A stretch of 57,400 nucleotides of DNA from a virus. The notes under the pieces are model-generated. The model was not told the DNA's origin, did not search any database, and saw nothing but the letters and a program-made list of their open reading frames with translations. The first letter of the stretch is position 1; every line of letters starts with the position of its first letter. The translations under genes were made by a program, and so were the position numbers. Below are positions 1-8,136 of this stretch, piece after piece. The stretch covers positions 1-57,400 of the IMG/VR virus record IMGVR_UViG_3300018432_000015; one strand, given 5' to 3'.

Positions 1-10
1 CGAAGACACA
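1..10. repeat. Left copy of 10-base terminal overlap
   Basis: CGAAGACACA at 1-10 is identical to the last ten bases (57391-57400). Joining the two copies keeps one long reading frame open in phase, so this is best read as the closing overlap of a circular or circularly permuted genome. It is not likely to be a biological repeat. Confidence 0.85.
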
Positions 11-1418
11 GCAGAGCACGCTCCTCATCAGCAAGTACGATGCCACGCAGGACGCGCTCGGCTCGTACGTGCCGCGCGATCTCGACCGGCTCAAGATGTT
101 TCAGCCGACGGAGTGGACCGTCGCGGGCGTGCAGGCGAAGATCGACGATATATACGACGACTTCGAGCGCAACGTGACGCGCATTCGGCAACGACGAGAC
201 ATGCACGTCGTGATCGACTTGGTGTATCACTCGCCGTTGCTCATCCGCATGGACAACCGGATCGTCAAGGGCTGGGTCGAGGGACTCATCGTGGGTGACT
301 CGGCCCAGGGCAAGACCGAAGCGTCGACATACATGATGAGGCACTATGGCCTCGGCGAGCGAATCGAGTGCAAGAACGCCACGGTGGCCGGACTTCTCGG
401 CGGCGTGCAGCAGCTCGGCACCGGGCGATGGATGGTCACGTGGGGCTTTATACCAACACACGACAAGCGGCTGGTGATCCTCGAAGAGCTGAAAGGTACC
501 AGCACGGAAGTCATCGCCAAGCTGACCGATATGCGCAGCAGCGGCATAGCAGAGCTGGCTAAGATCGAGAAGCGACGGACACACGCGCGGACTCGTATCC
601 TCGCGATCAGCAACCCACGATTTGACCGACAGATGAGCAGCTACAGCTTCGGTCTTGAGGCGGCTAAGGAGCTCATCGGCTCGCCGGAAGACTTGCGGCG
701 CTTCGACGTGGTGCATTTGGTCGCAGCGGACGAAGTCGACGCCGACGTCATCAACAAGCTCAACATGAACTTGAACGGTGATCACCCAAAGTTCGGGCCG
801 GAAGCATGCCGTTCTCTCGTCCTTTGGGCGTGGACGCGAGTGCCCGATCAGTGTATGATCCCCAAGGACACGGCCACCTTGGCATTGCAGCAAGCCACGC
901 AGATGTGCGAAGAGTTCAGCGACGTCATACCGATCGTGGACCGCGGCTCGATGCGCTACAAGCTCGCACGACTCGCGTCGGCGCTGGCCGCCCGCACATT
1001 CAGCACGGACGACGGCGAGTCGCTGGTCGTCCGGCCATGTCACGTCCAATGGGTGGCCGACTTCCTGCGCCGCACGTACAGCACGCGCGCGTTCGGCTAC
1101 CGCGAGTTCACCGACGCGGCGCGTTCCGTCGGTGCAATCAATGACCCAGACAAGATCAAGAAGCATTTCGCCGCGATGCCGTTCCCGAGCGAAGTGATCG
1201 AGTCGTTTCTGCGCGCGGACAAGCTAGACGTGCAAGACATACAGGACTGGACCGGGTGGGAGCGCGTCGAGTCGCTCGCGTTCATGTCGGTCTTGGTTCG
1301 GCAACACGCGATCAAGCGAGACTACAAGAGCTATCGAAAAACGGGTTCCTTTATTCAACTCCTGAAGTCCATGCAGCTGCCCGGCAAGCCGGACTTCATA
1401 CCAGAGGCGGACTACTGA
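1..1418 (+). CDS. Primase-helicase fusion, C-terminal part: MCM-like AAA+ helicase
   Basis: This is the 3' part of the gene beginning at 55983. Its frame is open from base 3, so the GTG at 69 is unlikely to be the true start. The MCM-family AAA+ order is visible: Walker A GDSAQGKT (Lys about residue 574 of the joined protein), an MCM-like KNATVAGLLGGVQQ segment, Walker B LVILEE, a sensor-1-type ISNPRF and an arginine-finger-like LRRFDVV. MCM proteins are hexameric DNA unwinding motors, and here the motor is presumably the phage replicative helicase. Known from the family: MCM signatures read GDPxxxKS, DEFDK, ANP and SRFD, so Walker B (EE for DE) is slightly divergent. The following small genes are tightly packed. 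The helicase assignment is strong from motif order; unwinding activity is inferred. Confidence 0.88.
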   Translation, partial: KTQQSTLLISKYDATQDALGSYVPRDLDRLKMFQPTEWTVAGVQAKIDDIYDDFERNVTRIRQRRDMHVVIDLVYHSPLLIRMDNRIVKGWVEGLIVGDSAQGKTEASTYMMRHYGLGERIECKNATVAGLLGGVQQLGTGRWMVTWGFIPTHDKRLVILEELKGTSTEVIAKLTDMRSSGIAELAKIEKRRTHARTRILAISNPRFDRQMSSYSFGLEAAKELIGSPEDLRRFDVVHLVAADEVDADVINKLNMNLNGDHPKFGPEACRSLVLWAWTRVPDQCMIPKDTATLALQQATQMCEEFSDVIPIVDRGSMRYKLARLASALAARTFSTDDGESLVVRPCHVQWVADFLRRTYSTRAFGYREFTDAARSVGAINDPDKIKKHFAAMPFPSEVIESFLRADKLDVQDIQDWTGWERVESLAFMSVLVRQHAIKRDYKSYRKTGSFIQLLKSMQLPGKPDFIPEADY

Positions 1419-1431
1419 TGGGAGGCTTTTG

Positions 1432-1647
1432 ATGCCAGGCGCATGGGGAAACTGCGAAGAATGCTTGGGCTTCGGCATACTCATGAGCGGCACGCTGTGC
1501 CCGCGCTGCGAGGGCACCGGCAACAAGTTGCTCGTGCTGAAGCAAGAAGCGACCACATCGATCCGTCAGTCGAGACTTCAAGCCGCATTGGAGCGGCAGC
1601 GACTGATGGACGAGCTTGACCGAAAGGAAGAACATGGACGGAATTAA
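1432..1647 (+). CDS. Small zinc-knuckle protein (DnaJ-like CxxCxGxG)
   Basis: A 71-residue protein. The ATG at 1432 is preferred over the TTG at 1429 because GGAGG (1421-1425) is six bases upstream. The N-terminal half carries CEECLGFG and CPRCEGTG, the paired CxxCxGxG knuckles of the DnaJ zinc domain. The second half is a charged helix. No J-domain is present, so it is not a DnaJ. It may bind zinc and mediate a protein contact. A protein with the same kind of knuckles lies at 13927. It overlaps the next gene by 14 bases. Specific function unknown. Confidence 0.8.
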   Translation: MPGAWGNCEECLGFGILMSGTLCPRCEGTGNKLLVLKQEATTSIRQSRLQAALERQRLMDELDRKEEHGRN

Positions 1648-1852
1648 TTTGCTCGAGAATGCGGTGGACGAGCTTCGGCGACGAGGCTGGTTCACTCGCG
1701 CACAGGCGACTCAAACAGGCTGGACCGTGACACTGGAGTGCGGCGTCGATGTATGGCCAGCCAAGTATCCTCGTCCCGTGGCGCACGGGTCGACGCTGAT
1801 GGCAGCGTTCGGGCGCGCCAAGGAGCTGTCACATGCCAACCCAGAAGAATAA
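1634..1852 (+). CDS. Hypothetical protein, 72 aa
   Basis: The start is the ATG at 1634, which has an AAGGAAG ribosome site just upstream; the in-frame TTG at 1616 has none. The N-terminus (LLENAVDELRRRGW) looks helical and the centre contains an aromatic patch (GWTVTLECGVDVWPAKY). I recognise no family. The gene overlaps its neighbours on both sides, consistent with one co-translated operon with the Nudix gene. Confidence 0.7.
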   Translation: MDGINLLENAVDELRRRGWFTRAQATQTGWTVTLECGVDVWPAKYPRPVAHGSTLMAAFGRAKELSHANPEE

Positions 1853-2351
1853 GTGGAAGGAGCCGGCGGTGCCGCGCACCGTCGTCCAGATGGCGCCGGT
1901 GGACAAGAACGGCATGGTGCTCGTGATGCACCGCGGACCAAACGTTCGGTCGATCCCGAACGTCTGGTCGTTTCCGTCAGGCATGCACGAGATCGGTGAG
2001 CGAATGGAAGAGTCGCTCGAGCGCGAGCTCCGCGAGGAGTACGACTTGCAAGCTATCGACTGCGCGATGGTCGGCCAGTACGAGAACATCGCGGGCGACT
2101 TGTGGGACCAAGAGCAGTACCACTGGGTGATCTCGCTTTACGTCGCGCTCGTCGAGGACGTCAAGAAGGCTGTCAACAAGGAACCAGACAAGCACGACCG
2201 AATGGAGTTCGTGCACTACACTGACTTGGTGACGCCGGCGTTCTGGGACGCGCATCGCTTTCACAACTCGTTTCACGAAGAGATGCGCGAAGGTCGGCAC
2301 CGACTGGCGTTGGCCGCGCAGACCCTCGTCCTCAAGGAAGTGATCGAATGA
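1833..2351 (+). CDS. Nudix hydrolase
   Basis: A 172-residue Nudix-family protein. The Nudix box is at residues 50-72: G50, E56, R64-E65-L66, E68-E69, with Asp71 where the family usually has Gly. The E68/E69 metal-binding glutamates are intact. Nudix enzymes hydrolyse nucleoside diphosphates linked to another moiety X (dNTPs, NDP-sugars, NAD or RNA caps). The substrate cannot be read from the sequence. Its position directly before a cytosine methyltransferase-like gene and a dCMP-modifying TS homologue would suit nucleotide-pool control, for example removal of an unmodified dNTP, but that is inference. It overlaps the next gene by 4 bases (ATGA). Confidence 0.88.
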   Translation: MPTQKNKWKEPAVPRTVVQMAPVDKNGMVLVMHRGPNVRSIPNVWSFPSGMHEIGERMEESLERELREEYDLQAIDCAMVGQYENIAGDLWDQEQYHWVISLYVALVEDVKKAVNKEPDKHDRMEFVHYTDLVTPAFWDAHRFHNSFHEEMREGRHRLALAAQTLVLKEVIE

Positions 2352-3586
2352 GTGACTTGACCGCGGTGGGAGTTCACGTGTTTGCGGGTGGGTTCGTCCG
2401 AGGCGTGCTGGATGCCGGGTGGACCGTGCCGCTTCAGCTCGAGGTTCACGGCTTCGGCGTGGAGTCGACAGAAGCGATGAACGGCGTGCAAGTGATAAAC
2501 GACGAGAACGCTAACTGGCCGAACGTCGATGCCGTGATGGCTGTATCTAACCCCCGTTGTACTGCTTTCAGCACGATCACGTCGGGCGACCGATACGTGC
2601 AGGGCAACACGCACGGCGCATTCGCGAAGCAGACCTGCGACATTCAGCAGCTCTGCGAGTACTCAGCTGGGCGACACGACTTCGTCATCTGGGAGTCCGT
2701 GCAGCAAGCATACAAGGCGAGCGGGCGCGAGCTGGTCGATCACTTGATCCGCACCGTCTTCGAGCCGCGGCACTACCGCGTGGCGCACGTGTTCATCAAC
2801 GCGGCCACGTTTGGAAACTGCCAGCAGCGCAAGCGATATTTCTTTGTGGCGTATCGCGACTCGTACAAATTCAACATCCAGCCGCCGCCGCTGTCGCACT
2901 ACTATTCGGTGCTGTACGACGTCCTGTGGGCTGGGCGGCACGTCGAAGGGAGAGCAGCCAAGCTATGGGACAACACCGGGGACTACGACGCCGACTGCTA
3001 CATCGAGCTCACAAAAGACGAGCAGCTCGTCGTGCCGATGCTGCCGAACGGGTGGGACTTGCACGCGATGGCGCGGCACGCGTATCATGCGCTACCAGAG
3101 AAGTACAAAACGCTGTGGGACACGCGGGCGAGCGACCTGCCGTTCTCGTTGCATGGAATCAATCGTTTGAACTGGCTTCGACCGTGCCCAACTCTGCACT
3201 CTTCAGCCGGGCGCTTCATTCATCCATCGCAGAACCGACCTCTCACGGTGGGTGAGCTGTCGGCCATCATGGGCTGGCCGAACATTCCAGTTGGGCCGCG
3301 GCCTGTTGCGCAGATCGCGAAGGGCATCGTGCCCGCCGTCGGAAAGTGGCTGGCCGAACAAGTCGAGCTCAGCTATCGCGGCCACTGGGGCCGTGACGAC
3401 TGGGAGAGCTCGTTCAACGACGCGACGGGCACTTGGGATGGACAGGATGCCGAGGGTCAGCTAGAGAAGACCTTTGACATGACCAAGTACGTCGGCAAGC
3501 AATTTGACTTAGAACGATACGACCGAGAGGCAAGAGACTCACACTCACGATGGAGAGCGCTAAGTGAACAGCTACGACGACGTTGA
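2348..3586 (+). CDS. C5-cytosine DNA methyltransferase-like protein
   Basis: A 412-residue protein with the C5-methyltransferase motif order: motif I-like FAGGFVRGV near the N-terminus, catalytic motif IV as NPRC with Cys71 (family PPC), motif VI-like WESV (family ENV), motif VIII-like GNCQQRKRYFF (family Q-x-R-x-R), and C-terminal LRPCPTLHSS and RPLTVGELSAIMGWP resembling motifs IX-X. The enzyme would transfer a methyl group from SAM to C5 of cytosine in DNA. The substitutions around motifs IV and VI leave room for an altered substrate. The start ATG overlaps the Nudix stop. The next gene is a TS homologue predicted to act on dCMP, so both may shape cytosine chemistry. The target sequence is unknown. 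Confidence 0.82.
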   Translation: MSDLTAVGVHVFAGGFVRGVLDAGWTVPLQLEVHGFGVESTEAMNGVQVINDENANWPNVDAVMAVSNPRCTAFSTITSGDRYVQGNTHGAFAKQTCDIQQLCEYSAGRHDFVIWESVQQAYKASGRELVDHLIRTVFEPRHYRVAHVFINAATFGNCQQRKRYFFVAYRDSYKFNIQPPPLSHYYSVLYDVLWAGRHVEGRAAKLWDNTGDYDADCYIELTKDEQLVVPMLPNGWDLHAMARHAYHALPEKYKTLWDTRASDLPFSLHGINRLNWLRPCPTLHSSAGRFIHPSQNRPLTVGELSAIMGWPNIPVGPRPVAQIAKGIVPAVGKWLAEQVELSYRGHWGRDDWESSFNDATGTWDGQDAEGQLEKTFDMTKYVGKQFDLERYDREARDSHSRWRALSEQLRRR

Positions 3587-4526
3587 CTCGATGTGGGCCG
3601 CGATGATCGACCACCTCCTCATGCATCCGACGCATGTTGAGGCACGAGTGGGCAGCGGGGCGATGAGCAATGAATTGATCGGGAGTCGCTGGGTGTTGAA
3701 GGACATCCGACGCAACTTCTTGACCAACGAGAGTCGCGCGGCCGATCCCGCGTACGCGAGCGCGGAGCTGCTGTGGTATCTCAGCCGCGAGAGCAGCGTC
3801 GAGATGCTGCTGCCCTACGCGCCGAGCTACAAGCGGTTCGCCGAGGACGACGGGCGCGCGCACGGCGCGTACGGTTCGCGGCTGGCGACAAACATTCAAG
3901 CATACAGACTTGCCAGTCGTAGCGAAGACAAAGAAAGCTGCGACCAGCTCGACTATGCTGTGCAGCGACTGCGACGTGACCCGAACACGCGACAGCTCGT
4001 GATCACCATGTGGAAAGCGGAGGACTTGATCACCGAGAACAAGCGCGATCTTCCTTGCACGGTGTGTTGGCAGTTCCTCGTGCGCGAGAACAATCTGCAT
4101 ATGGTCACGTACATGCGGTCCAATGACGTTTGGCTCGGTGTCCCGTACGACATCTATACCTTCTCGTGTATCCAATCTATGGTGGCCGACTCGCTCGGAC
4201 TCGGCTACGGAACGTATACGCACGTCGCCGGGTCGCTGCACATGTACGAGAAGAATCGCGACGACTGCTTCAACATACTGGAATACGGACCGCTGACGCC
4301 GACGCCACCACACGGATGGGAGCGATGCCCAGTAGAGGACGCCTGGATGGCCGTGGAGCATGAGAAATGCATACGAAAACAAGAACCGCGACCGAATCGA
4401 CCGGCCGTCCACGGGTGCTTGCTGGACTCCGTCATGTCGTGTGCAAGAAAGCTGGGCTTGCCCACGGACGTTCGCTCTCCAGCACTAACGAAAGGGTTTC
4501 AGAATGTTGACGCCCGTCGCTCTTAA
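3564..4526 (+). CDS. Thymidylate-synthase-family enzyme, probably dCMP hydroxymethylase or methylase
   Basis: A 320-residue TS-fold protein. The GTG at 3564 follows GGAGAG and overlaps the methyltransferase gene. Catalytic Cys165 lies in LPCTVCWQF, followed by the nucleotide-binding stretch RSNDVWLGVPYDIYTF and then GSLHMYEKN, which keeps the His and Tyr of TS. The position equivalent to E. coli Asn177 (PFNIASY) is Asp196 (PYDIYTF). Asp there is the hallmark of enzymes using dCMP rather than dUMP, such as T4 gp42. The genome also has ThyX for dTMP, so this enzyme is free to be dCMP-specific. Hydroxymethyl versus methyl product cannot be decided from sequence. The C-terminal tail (after about residue 270) is not TS-like and overlaps the inserted HNH gene. 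Confidence 0.85.
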   Translation: MNSYDDVDSMWAAMIDHLLMHPTHVEARVGSGAMSNELIGSRWVLKDIRRNFLTNESRAADPAYASAELLWYLSRESSVEMLLPYAPSYKRFAEDDGRAHGAYGSRLATNIQAYRLASRSEDKESCDQLDYAVQRLRRDPNTRQLVITMWKAEDLITENKRDLPCTVCWQFLVRENNLHMVTYMRSNDVWLGVPYDIYTFSCIQSMVADSLGLGYGTYTHVAGSLHMYEKNRDDCFNILEYGPLTPTPPHGWERCPVEDAWMAVEHEKCIRKQEPRPNRPAVHGCLLDSVMSCARKLGLPTDVRSPALTKGFQNVDARRS

Positions 4527-5019
4527 ATACTTCGAGCGAAACCGTTATAAGGGCAACGGTGCGTGGCTTGTCGAGAAGCTATGTGTTAGCAATGAAGGTT
4601 TCGCGTGGCGCTTGAACAAAGACGGTGAATGGGTGCAACAACGCGCAATGAAGCTCGATGATCGCGGACCTATTCCAATTTGCGTTCACGTACTCGAACA
4701 GTTTGGTCCGACAAAGCCAAATGACGGTAAACGATACGAGTGCTGCCATCGCGATGACAACCGCGCTCATAATCACATAGACAATTTATACTGGGGCACA
4801 CACGCACAAAACATGCATGACGCATCTGTTAATGGCAAAGCACGCGCGGGCATCCTCTTAGTTGATGAATCAGACATCGACGAAATGATAAAGTTGTATC
4901 AAGCAGGAATGCATATACACCAAGTTGCTGAAGAGCTCGGTTTCGGATATACCACAGTTCAAGGTTATTTGTCAAAACGCATCCAACTAAGATCGAAAGG
5001 AAGGGTAGTCACATTTTAA
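4504..5019 (+). CDS. HNH homing-type endonuclease
   Basis: A 171-residue protein. The central motif YECCHRDDNRAHNHIDNL, followed by YWGTHAQNMHDA, is the HNH module of free-standing phage homing endonucleases, with catalytic His and Asn and a WGT-xx-N tail. The C-terminal third (VAEELGFGYTTVQGYLSKRI) looks like a helix-turn-helix DNA-binding segment. The codons are clearly more AT-rich than in the flanking genes. It sits between the TS-like gene and the dNMP kinase, overlapping both. This suggests recent invasion of a two-gene unit; the downstream gene has lost any standard start codon. Such enzymes nick or cut an allele lacking the insertion. Confidence 0.85.
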   Translation: MLTPVALKYFERNRYKGNGAWLVEKLCVSNEGFAWRLNKDGEWVQQRAMKLDDRGPIPICVHVLEQFGPTKPNDGKRYECCHRDDNRAHNHIDNLYWGTHAQNMHDASVNGKARAGILLVDESDIDEMIKLYQAGMHIHQVAEELGFGYTTVQGYLSKRIQLRSKGRVVTF

Positions 5020-5591
5020 TCATCGAAGGCCCGGACACAGTAGGCAAGACGACGTTCGCAAAGACGTGCGTCCAGAAGCTCAATGAGGCCGGATGGCCAC
5101 ATATATACAGGCACCTGAGTCGGCTGCCCGAGACATGGCGTCAAGACGTCGTGTCCAACTACGCGCGGCTGATGAACTGCTACGTGGTCCAAGACCGTTT
5201 CCACTATTCCGAGCCCATGTATACAGCGGCCACGCGACCGAACGAACCGGCACTGCTCAGCCCGCGCGCATACGACCAGGTGGAGCGACAGCTTCGCAAC
5301 CACGCCTCGTTCACGGTCGTGATCACTGCCGATCCAGTCTTGCTCACGCAGCGATACGACATGCATCGCGAGATGTATTCGCTCCAGCAAGTCTTGGCCG
5401 TAAACAAGCTCTACATGGAAGCGGCGCGAGAAGGTCGCTGGGGCGCGTACAGCATGCCAGCGGACCTGTGGATTCACTGCACGGAGGACCAGCCATTCCC
5501 GCAGTGGGGCGAGCACCTCCAGCTTCATCTCTACTTGAATCGCCTCGCGCGGGACTTTCCGTACGCGGGCGCGACTAGGAGGATCGCTTGA
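5013..5591 (+). CDS. Deoxynucleoside monophosphate kinase (thymidylate-kinase-like)
   Basis: The frame begins at an ATT at 5013 (about 192 residues) and immediately gives LIIEGPDTVGKTTF, the P-loop of thymidylate/dNMP kinases (EGxDxxGKTT). It continues with a DR-type segment (VVQDRFHYSEP) and ends at 5591. No ATG, GTG or TTG lies in this frame between the stop at 4929 and the P-loop. ATT is the only plausible start, seven bases after GGAAGGG. It phosphorylates dNMPs to dNDPs; in modified-base phages the equivalent kinase (T4 gp1) acts on the modified dCMP. The missing normal start is probably a scar of the HNH insertion. The last bases overlap the next gene. Confidence 0.8.
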   Translation: MLIIEGPDTVGKTTFAKTCVQKLNEAGWPHIYRHLSRLPETWRQDVVSNYARLMNCYVVQDRFHYSEPMYTAATRPNEPALLSPRAYDQVERQLRNHASFTVVITADPVLLTQRYDMHREMYSLQQVLAVNKLYMEAAREGRWGAYSMPADLWIHCTEDQPFPQWGEHLQLHLYLNRLARDFPYAGATRRIA

Positions 5592-5914
5592 CAACTGAAC
5601 ACTTGATGACGGCCATCTGGACCGTCGTCCGCGAGGACAAGCTCGACATCCTGTGGCATGGCACGGCCAGACTCTTGGCCGCGCTGCGCCGCCGCGAGAA
5701 GTACGTCGAAGTGGCGGACTTCATCGAGGCCAAGATGGCGCGCGACGATCGGATCACCAAGAGCGCATTCATTCGCGCGCTGTTCGACTACTTCAAGGAT
5801 CAGCGAGTCATCGAGGCTCTGGACGACGCTCACAGGTGCAACCGTGAAGACGCTACCAAACGGCGGAAGGCTGGTCGAGCATCCAAGCGAATTGCCCGAC
5901 CTAAGAAACGCTGA
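5588..5914 (+). CDS. Hypothetical basic protein, 108 aa
   Basis: The TTG start at 5588 is supported by AGGAGG (5578-5583) and overlaps the kinase stop. The protein is helical and charged, and ends in a strongly basic tail (KRRKAGRASKRIARPKKR) that could bind nucleic acid. It overlaps the polymerase gene by 71 bases. I recognise no family. Position between dNMP kinase and DNA polymerase suggests a replication-associated role, which is inference only. Confidence 0.65.
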   Translation: MTTEHLMTAIWTVVREDKLDILWHGTARLLAALRRREKYVEVADFIEAKMARDDRITKSAFIRALFDYFKDQRVIEALDDAHRCNREDATKRRKAGRASKRIARPKKR

Positions 5915-7871
5915 TGACTTGTTCGGCGACTTCGAGACGACGAGTTGCGACGACGAGCTCGACTCGCTGAACCCGTGGCATCACTGTTGGGCGCTCGGAA
6001 TAGCTGTCACGACAGACAAGCACCAGGGCGCATGGTACGTGCCGCTCCGTCACCGACTCTACGGCGACGAGCAGAACATCCCGATTGAGATAGCGCGCGA
6101 GTGGTGGGCCGACACGCTGGGCACGGCTCGGTGCTGGTCCAATCACAACGTCAAGTACGACGCGCATGTCTCGGCCAACGACATGGGCTACGTTCCTGAC
6201 TGGCCGGAACAACAGCTCTTCTGCACGGTCGCGCACTCGAAGATCATCGACAGCGATCGACACTTCCGCGGCGGGTACGGGCTCGACGCGCTCAGCTTGT
6301 CTTGGCTGGGCGAGGACATCTCGGTGTACGGAGCGCTCATTGACCGATGGCGAGCGATCGGCAAGAAAAAGAGCAAGGACTTCGGTCGCATTCACATGAA
6401 CGACTGCGCGCTCTACGCGTGCCAGGATGTCATCACCAACAAGCGACTCAAGCGGTACATTCAAGCGCAACGTCATCCGGACTGCAACAGGGTGGCCGAG
6501 ATCGAGACGGACTTGACGTCGGTGCTCTTCGAGATGGAGCGCAACGGCATGCAGGTGGACCGGCTCGAGCTGATGAAGACCGAGCTCGAGATGTCGATGC
6601 GGCTTTTGCAGATCGACGAGATCATCAAGAAGCGAGTCGGGCGCTCGGTGAACTGGTCGAGCACCGATGACTTGTACGACCTGCTCATCAATCAGTTCGG
6701 CTTGCCGATTCTCGCGTGGACTGAAGAAGACGAAGAGGGACAACCCGCCGGCAATGCGAGCTTCGACAAGCACGCGCTTGCGGAATACGCACGTCATCCG
6801 CACGCGCCGCACGACGTGGTCGCACTGATTCAAGAGGCACGCTCGGCCACGCAGACGCTCGGGTTGTTTGTTCGGCCATACCAAGAGCTGGCCGATTCGC
6901 GCGGGCGCATGCACGGAGACTTCAATCAGACCGTACGTACCGGCCGCATGTCGATGCGTCGACCGAATCTCCAGCAGTGCAGCAGTGTGGCAAAGCGACT
7001 CATTCATCCGGCGGTGGGCAACGCGTTCTTGTCGGCGGACCAAAGTCAAATCGAATTTCGAGTGATCGTTCATTACATCGAGAATCAGCGCTGCATCGAC
7101 GTCTACAATTCAGACCCGGACACTGACTTCCATCAGTGGGTGGCGGAGTCGGCGGGCATGAAGCGAAAGCCGGCCAAGACGATGAACTTCATGATGGGCT
7201 ACGGTGGCGGCAAGAAGAAAGCCGTACGCGCGATGGCCAGCAACTTGAATGTGATCGGCGGCATCGTCGGCACGATCGACCAGATGGTGGCCGATGGGCG
7301 ACTGAACGAGAGCGATCGCTTGCGCGTGTTCGACATGATGTGCGTGCAGAAGGGCGAGGAGCTGTACGATGGGTACCATCGCAATTTACCCGAGCTGAAG
7401 CCGACGTCGCGCCGAGCAGCCGCCGTCTGCGCCGAGCGCGGGTACGTACGGAACTGGCACGGACGACATCGTCACTTGCCGAAGGACCACGCGCACAAGG
7501 CGTTCAACTCTCTGTGCCAAGGCGAAGCGGCCGACATCCAGAAGGAGCGCACGGTCGCGCTCGCCCGCGCGATCGAAGGAACGGAGCTGATGCTCGTCGG
7601 CAACGTTCATGACGAGATCGTCGTCGAGGGTCCCGCTGAATTGCTGGCCGACGAGCGGACGCAGCGAGCCATCGCTTGGATTCTCGAAACGCCCGACAAG
7701 CCACTGCGAGTTCCGCTCCGCACGGGAGTCGGAGTGAGCACTCAGCATTGGAAAGAGGCCAGCACCGACGCGAAAGATGGCGGAGCGAGCCGACCGATTC
7801 AATATGATGTTGGTCAGATCGACCGCGATGAGCCGCTGAGATTTCTGAAAAATGTTCGATTGTTAACATAG
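5844..7871 (+). CDS. polA: Family A DNA polymerase with 3'-5' exonuclease
   Basis: A 675-residue polymerase. The GTG at 5844 is chosen because the proofreading domain begins soon after; the frame stays open upstream but there it overlaps the previous gene out of phase. The exonuclease motif I is D29-x-E31 (FGDFETT). Polymerase motif A is SADQSQIEFR (Asp399), motif B is KPAKTMNFMMGYG, and motif C is NVHDEIVVEG (H589-D590-E591). There is no 5'-3' exonuclease domain, as in T7-type replicases. Motif A has Gln where most family members have Tyr (DYSQIE). The motif B Phe is retained, unlike the Leu or Tyr variants of some phages. This is presumably the replicative polymerase working with the primase-MCM protein. 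Confidence 0.93.
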   Translation: MKTLPNGGRLVEHPSELPDLRNADDLFGDFETTSCDDELDSLNPWHHCWALGIAVTTDKHQGAWYVPLRHRLYGDEQNIPIEIAREWWADTLGTARCWSNHNVKYDAHVSANDMGYVPDWPEQQLFCTVAHSKIIDSDRHFRGGYGLDALSLSWLGEDISVYGALIDRWRAIGKKKSKDFGRIHMNDCALYACQDVITNKRLKRYIQAQRHPDCNRVAEIETDLTSVLFEMERNGMQVDRLELMKTELEMSMRLLQIDEIIKKRVGRSVNWSSTDDLYDLLINQFGLPILAWTEEDEEGQPAGNASFDKHALAEYARHPHAPHDVVALIQEARSATQTLGLFVRPYQELADSRGRMHGDFNQTVRTGRMSMRRPNLQQCSSVAKRLIHPAVGNAFLSADQSQIEFRVIVHYIENQRCIDVYNSDPDTDFHQWVAESAGMKRKPAKTMNFMMGYGGGKKKAVRAMASNLNVIGGIVGTIDQMVADGRLNESDRLRVFDMMCVQKGEELYDGYHRNLPELKPTSRRAAAVCAERGYVRNWHGRHRHLPKDHAHKAFNSLCQGEAADIQKERTVALARAIEGTELMLVGNVHDEIVVEGPAELLADERTQRAIAWILETPDKPLRVPLRTGVGVSTQHWKEASTDAKDGGASRPIQYDVGQIDRDEPLRFLKNVRLLT

Positions 7872-8107
7872 ATAAGATAGGTAGTTTGGCTCTGGAAACC
7901 TGTCCAGAACCCTCTCAGATGGCCTCTCTGGCTGCTTGACTGGTTATACCAATGTTGGCCCTGGAGTGCCGAAGACCGCCTCCTATGCAGCCAATTTCGA
8001 CCAGTTCCGGCTCGAACCGACCGGAACCGGCACTTCGGACCAAAACCGGCTGCCAGATCGACGTCGAAAAAACTTTCACAAAAACGCTCACAATTTGCTC
8101 TCTGCTA
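7872..8107. other. Non-coding region after the polymerase with two inverted repeats
   Basis: No convincing gene is present. Just after the polymerase stop, TCTGGA (7891-7896) and TCCAGA (7903-7908) form a 6-bp hairpin with no T-tract, at best a weak terminator. Further on, GTTCCGG (8004-8010) and CCGGAAC (8021-8027) form a perfect 7-bp inverted repeat with a 10-base spacer. It lies about 80 bases before the next promoter's -35 and could be an operator. Short open frames here lack ribosome sites. Confidence 0.5.
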
Positions 8108-8136
8108 TTTACAAAGCCCGCTCGATAGTCGATATT
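8108..8136 (+). promoter_or_regulatory. Sigma-70-type promoter (8178 gene)
   Basis: The -35 TTTACA (8108-8113), a 17-base spacer and the -10 GATATT (8131-8136). It is followed by the shared leader GCATACTGGAGA at 8161-8172, whose GGAG serves as ribosome site for the ATG at 8178. Confidence 0.65.

Noticed and set aside
5658-5843. In-frame extension of the DNA polymerase upstream of GTG 5844
   Set aside because: This stretch translates to Ser/Arg-rich sequence, overlaps the 5588 gene, which has the better ribosome site, and precedes the exonuclease domain without conserved features.
5901-7073. Long open frame on the minus strand opposite the DNA polymerase
   Set aside because: It is a GC-rich shadow of the polymerase gene; Arg/Val/His/Leu-heavy translation, no ribosome site and no recognisable domain.
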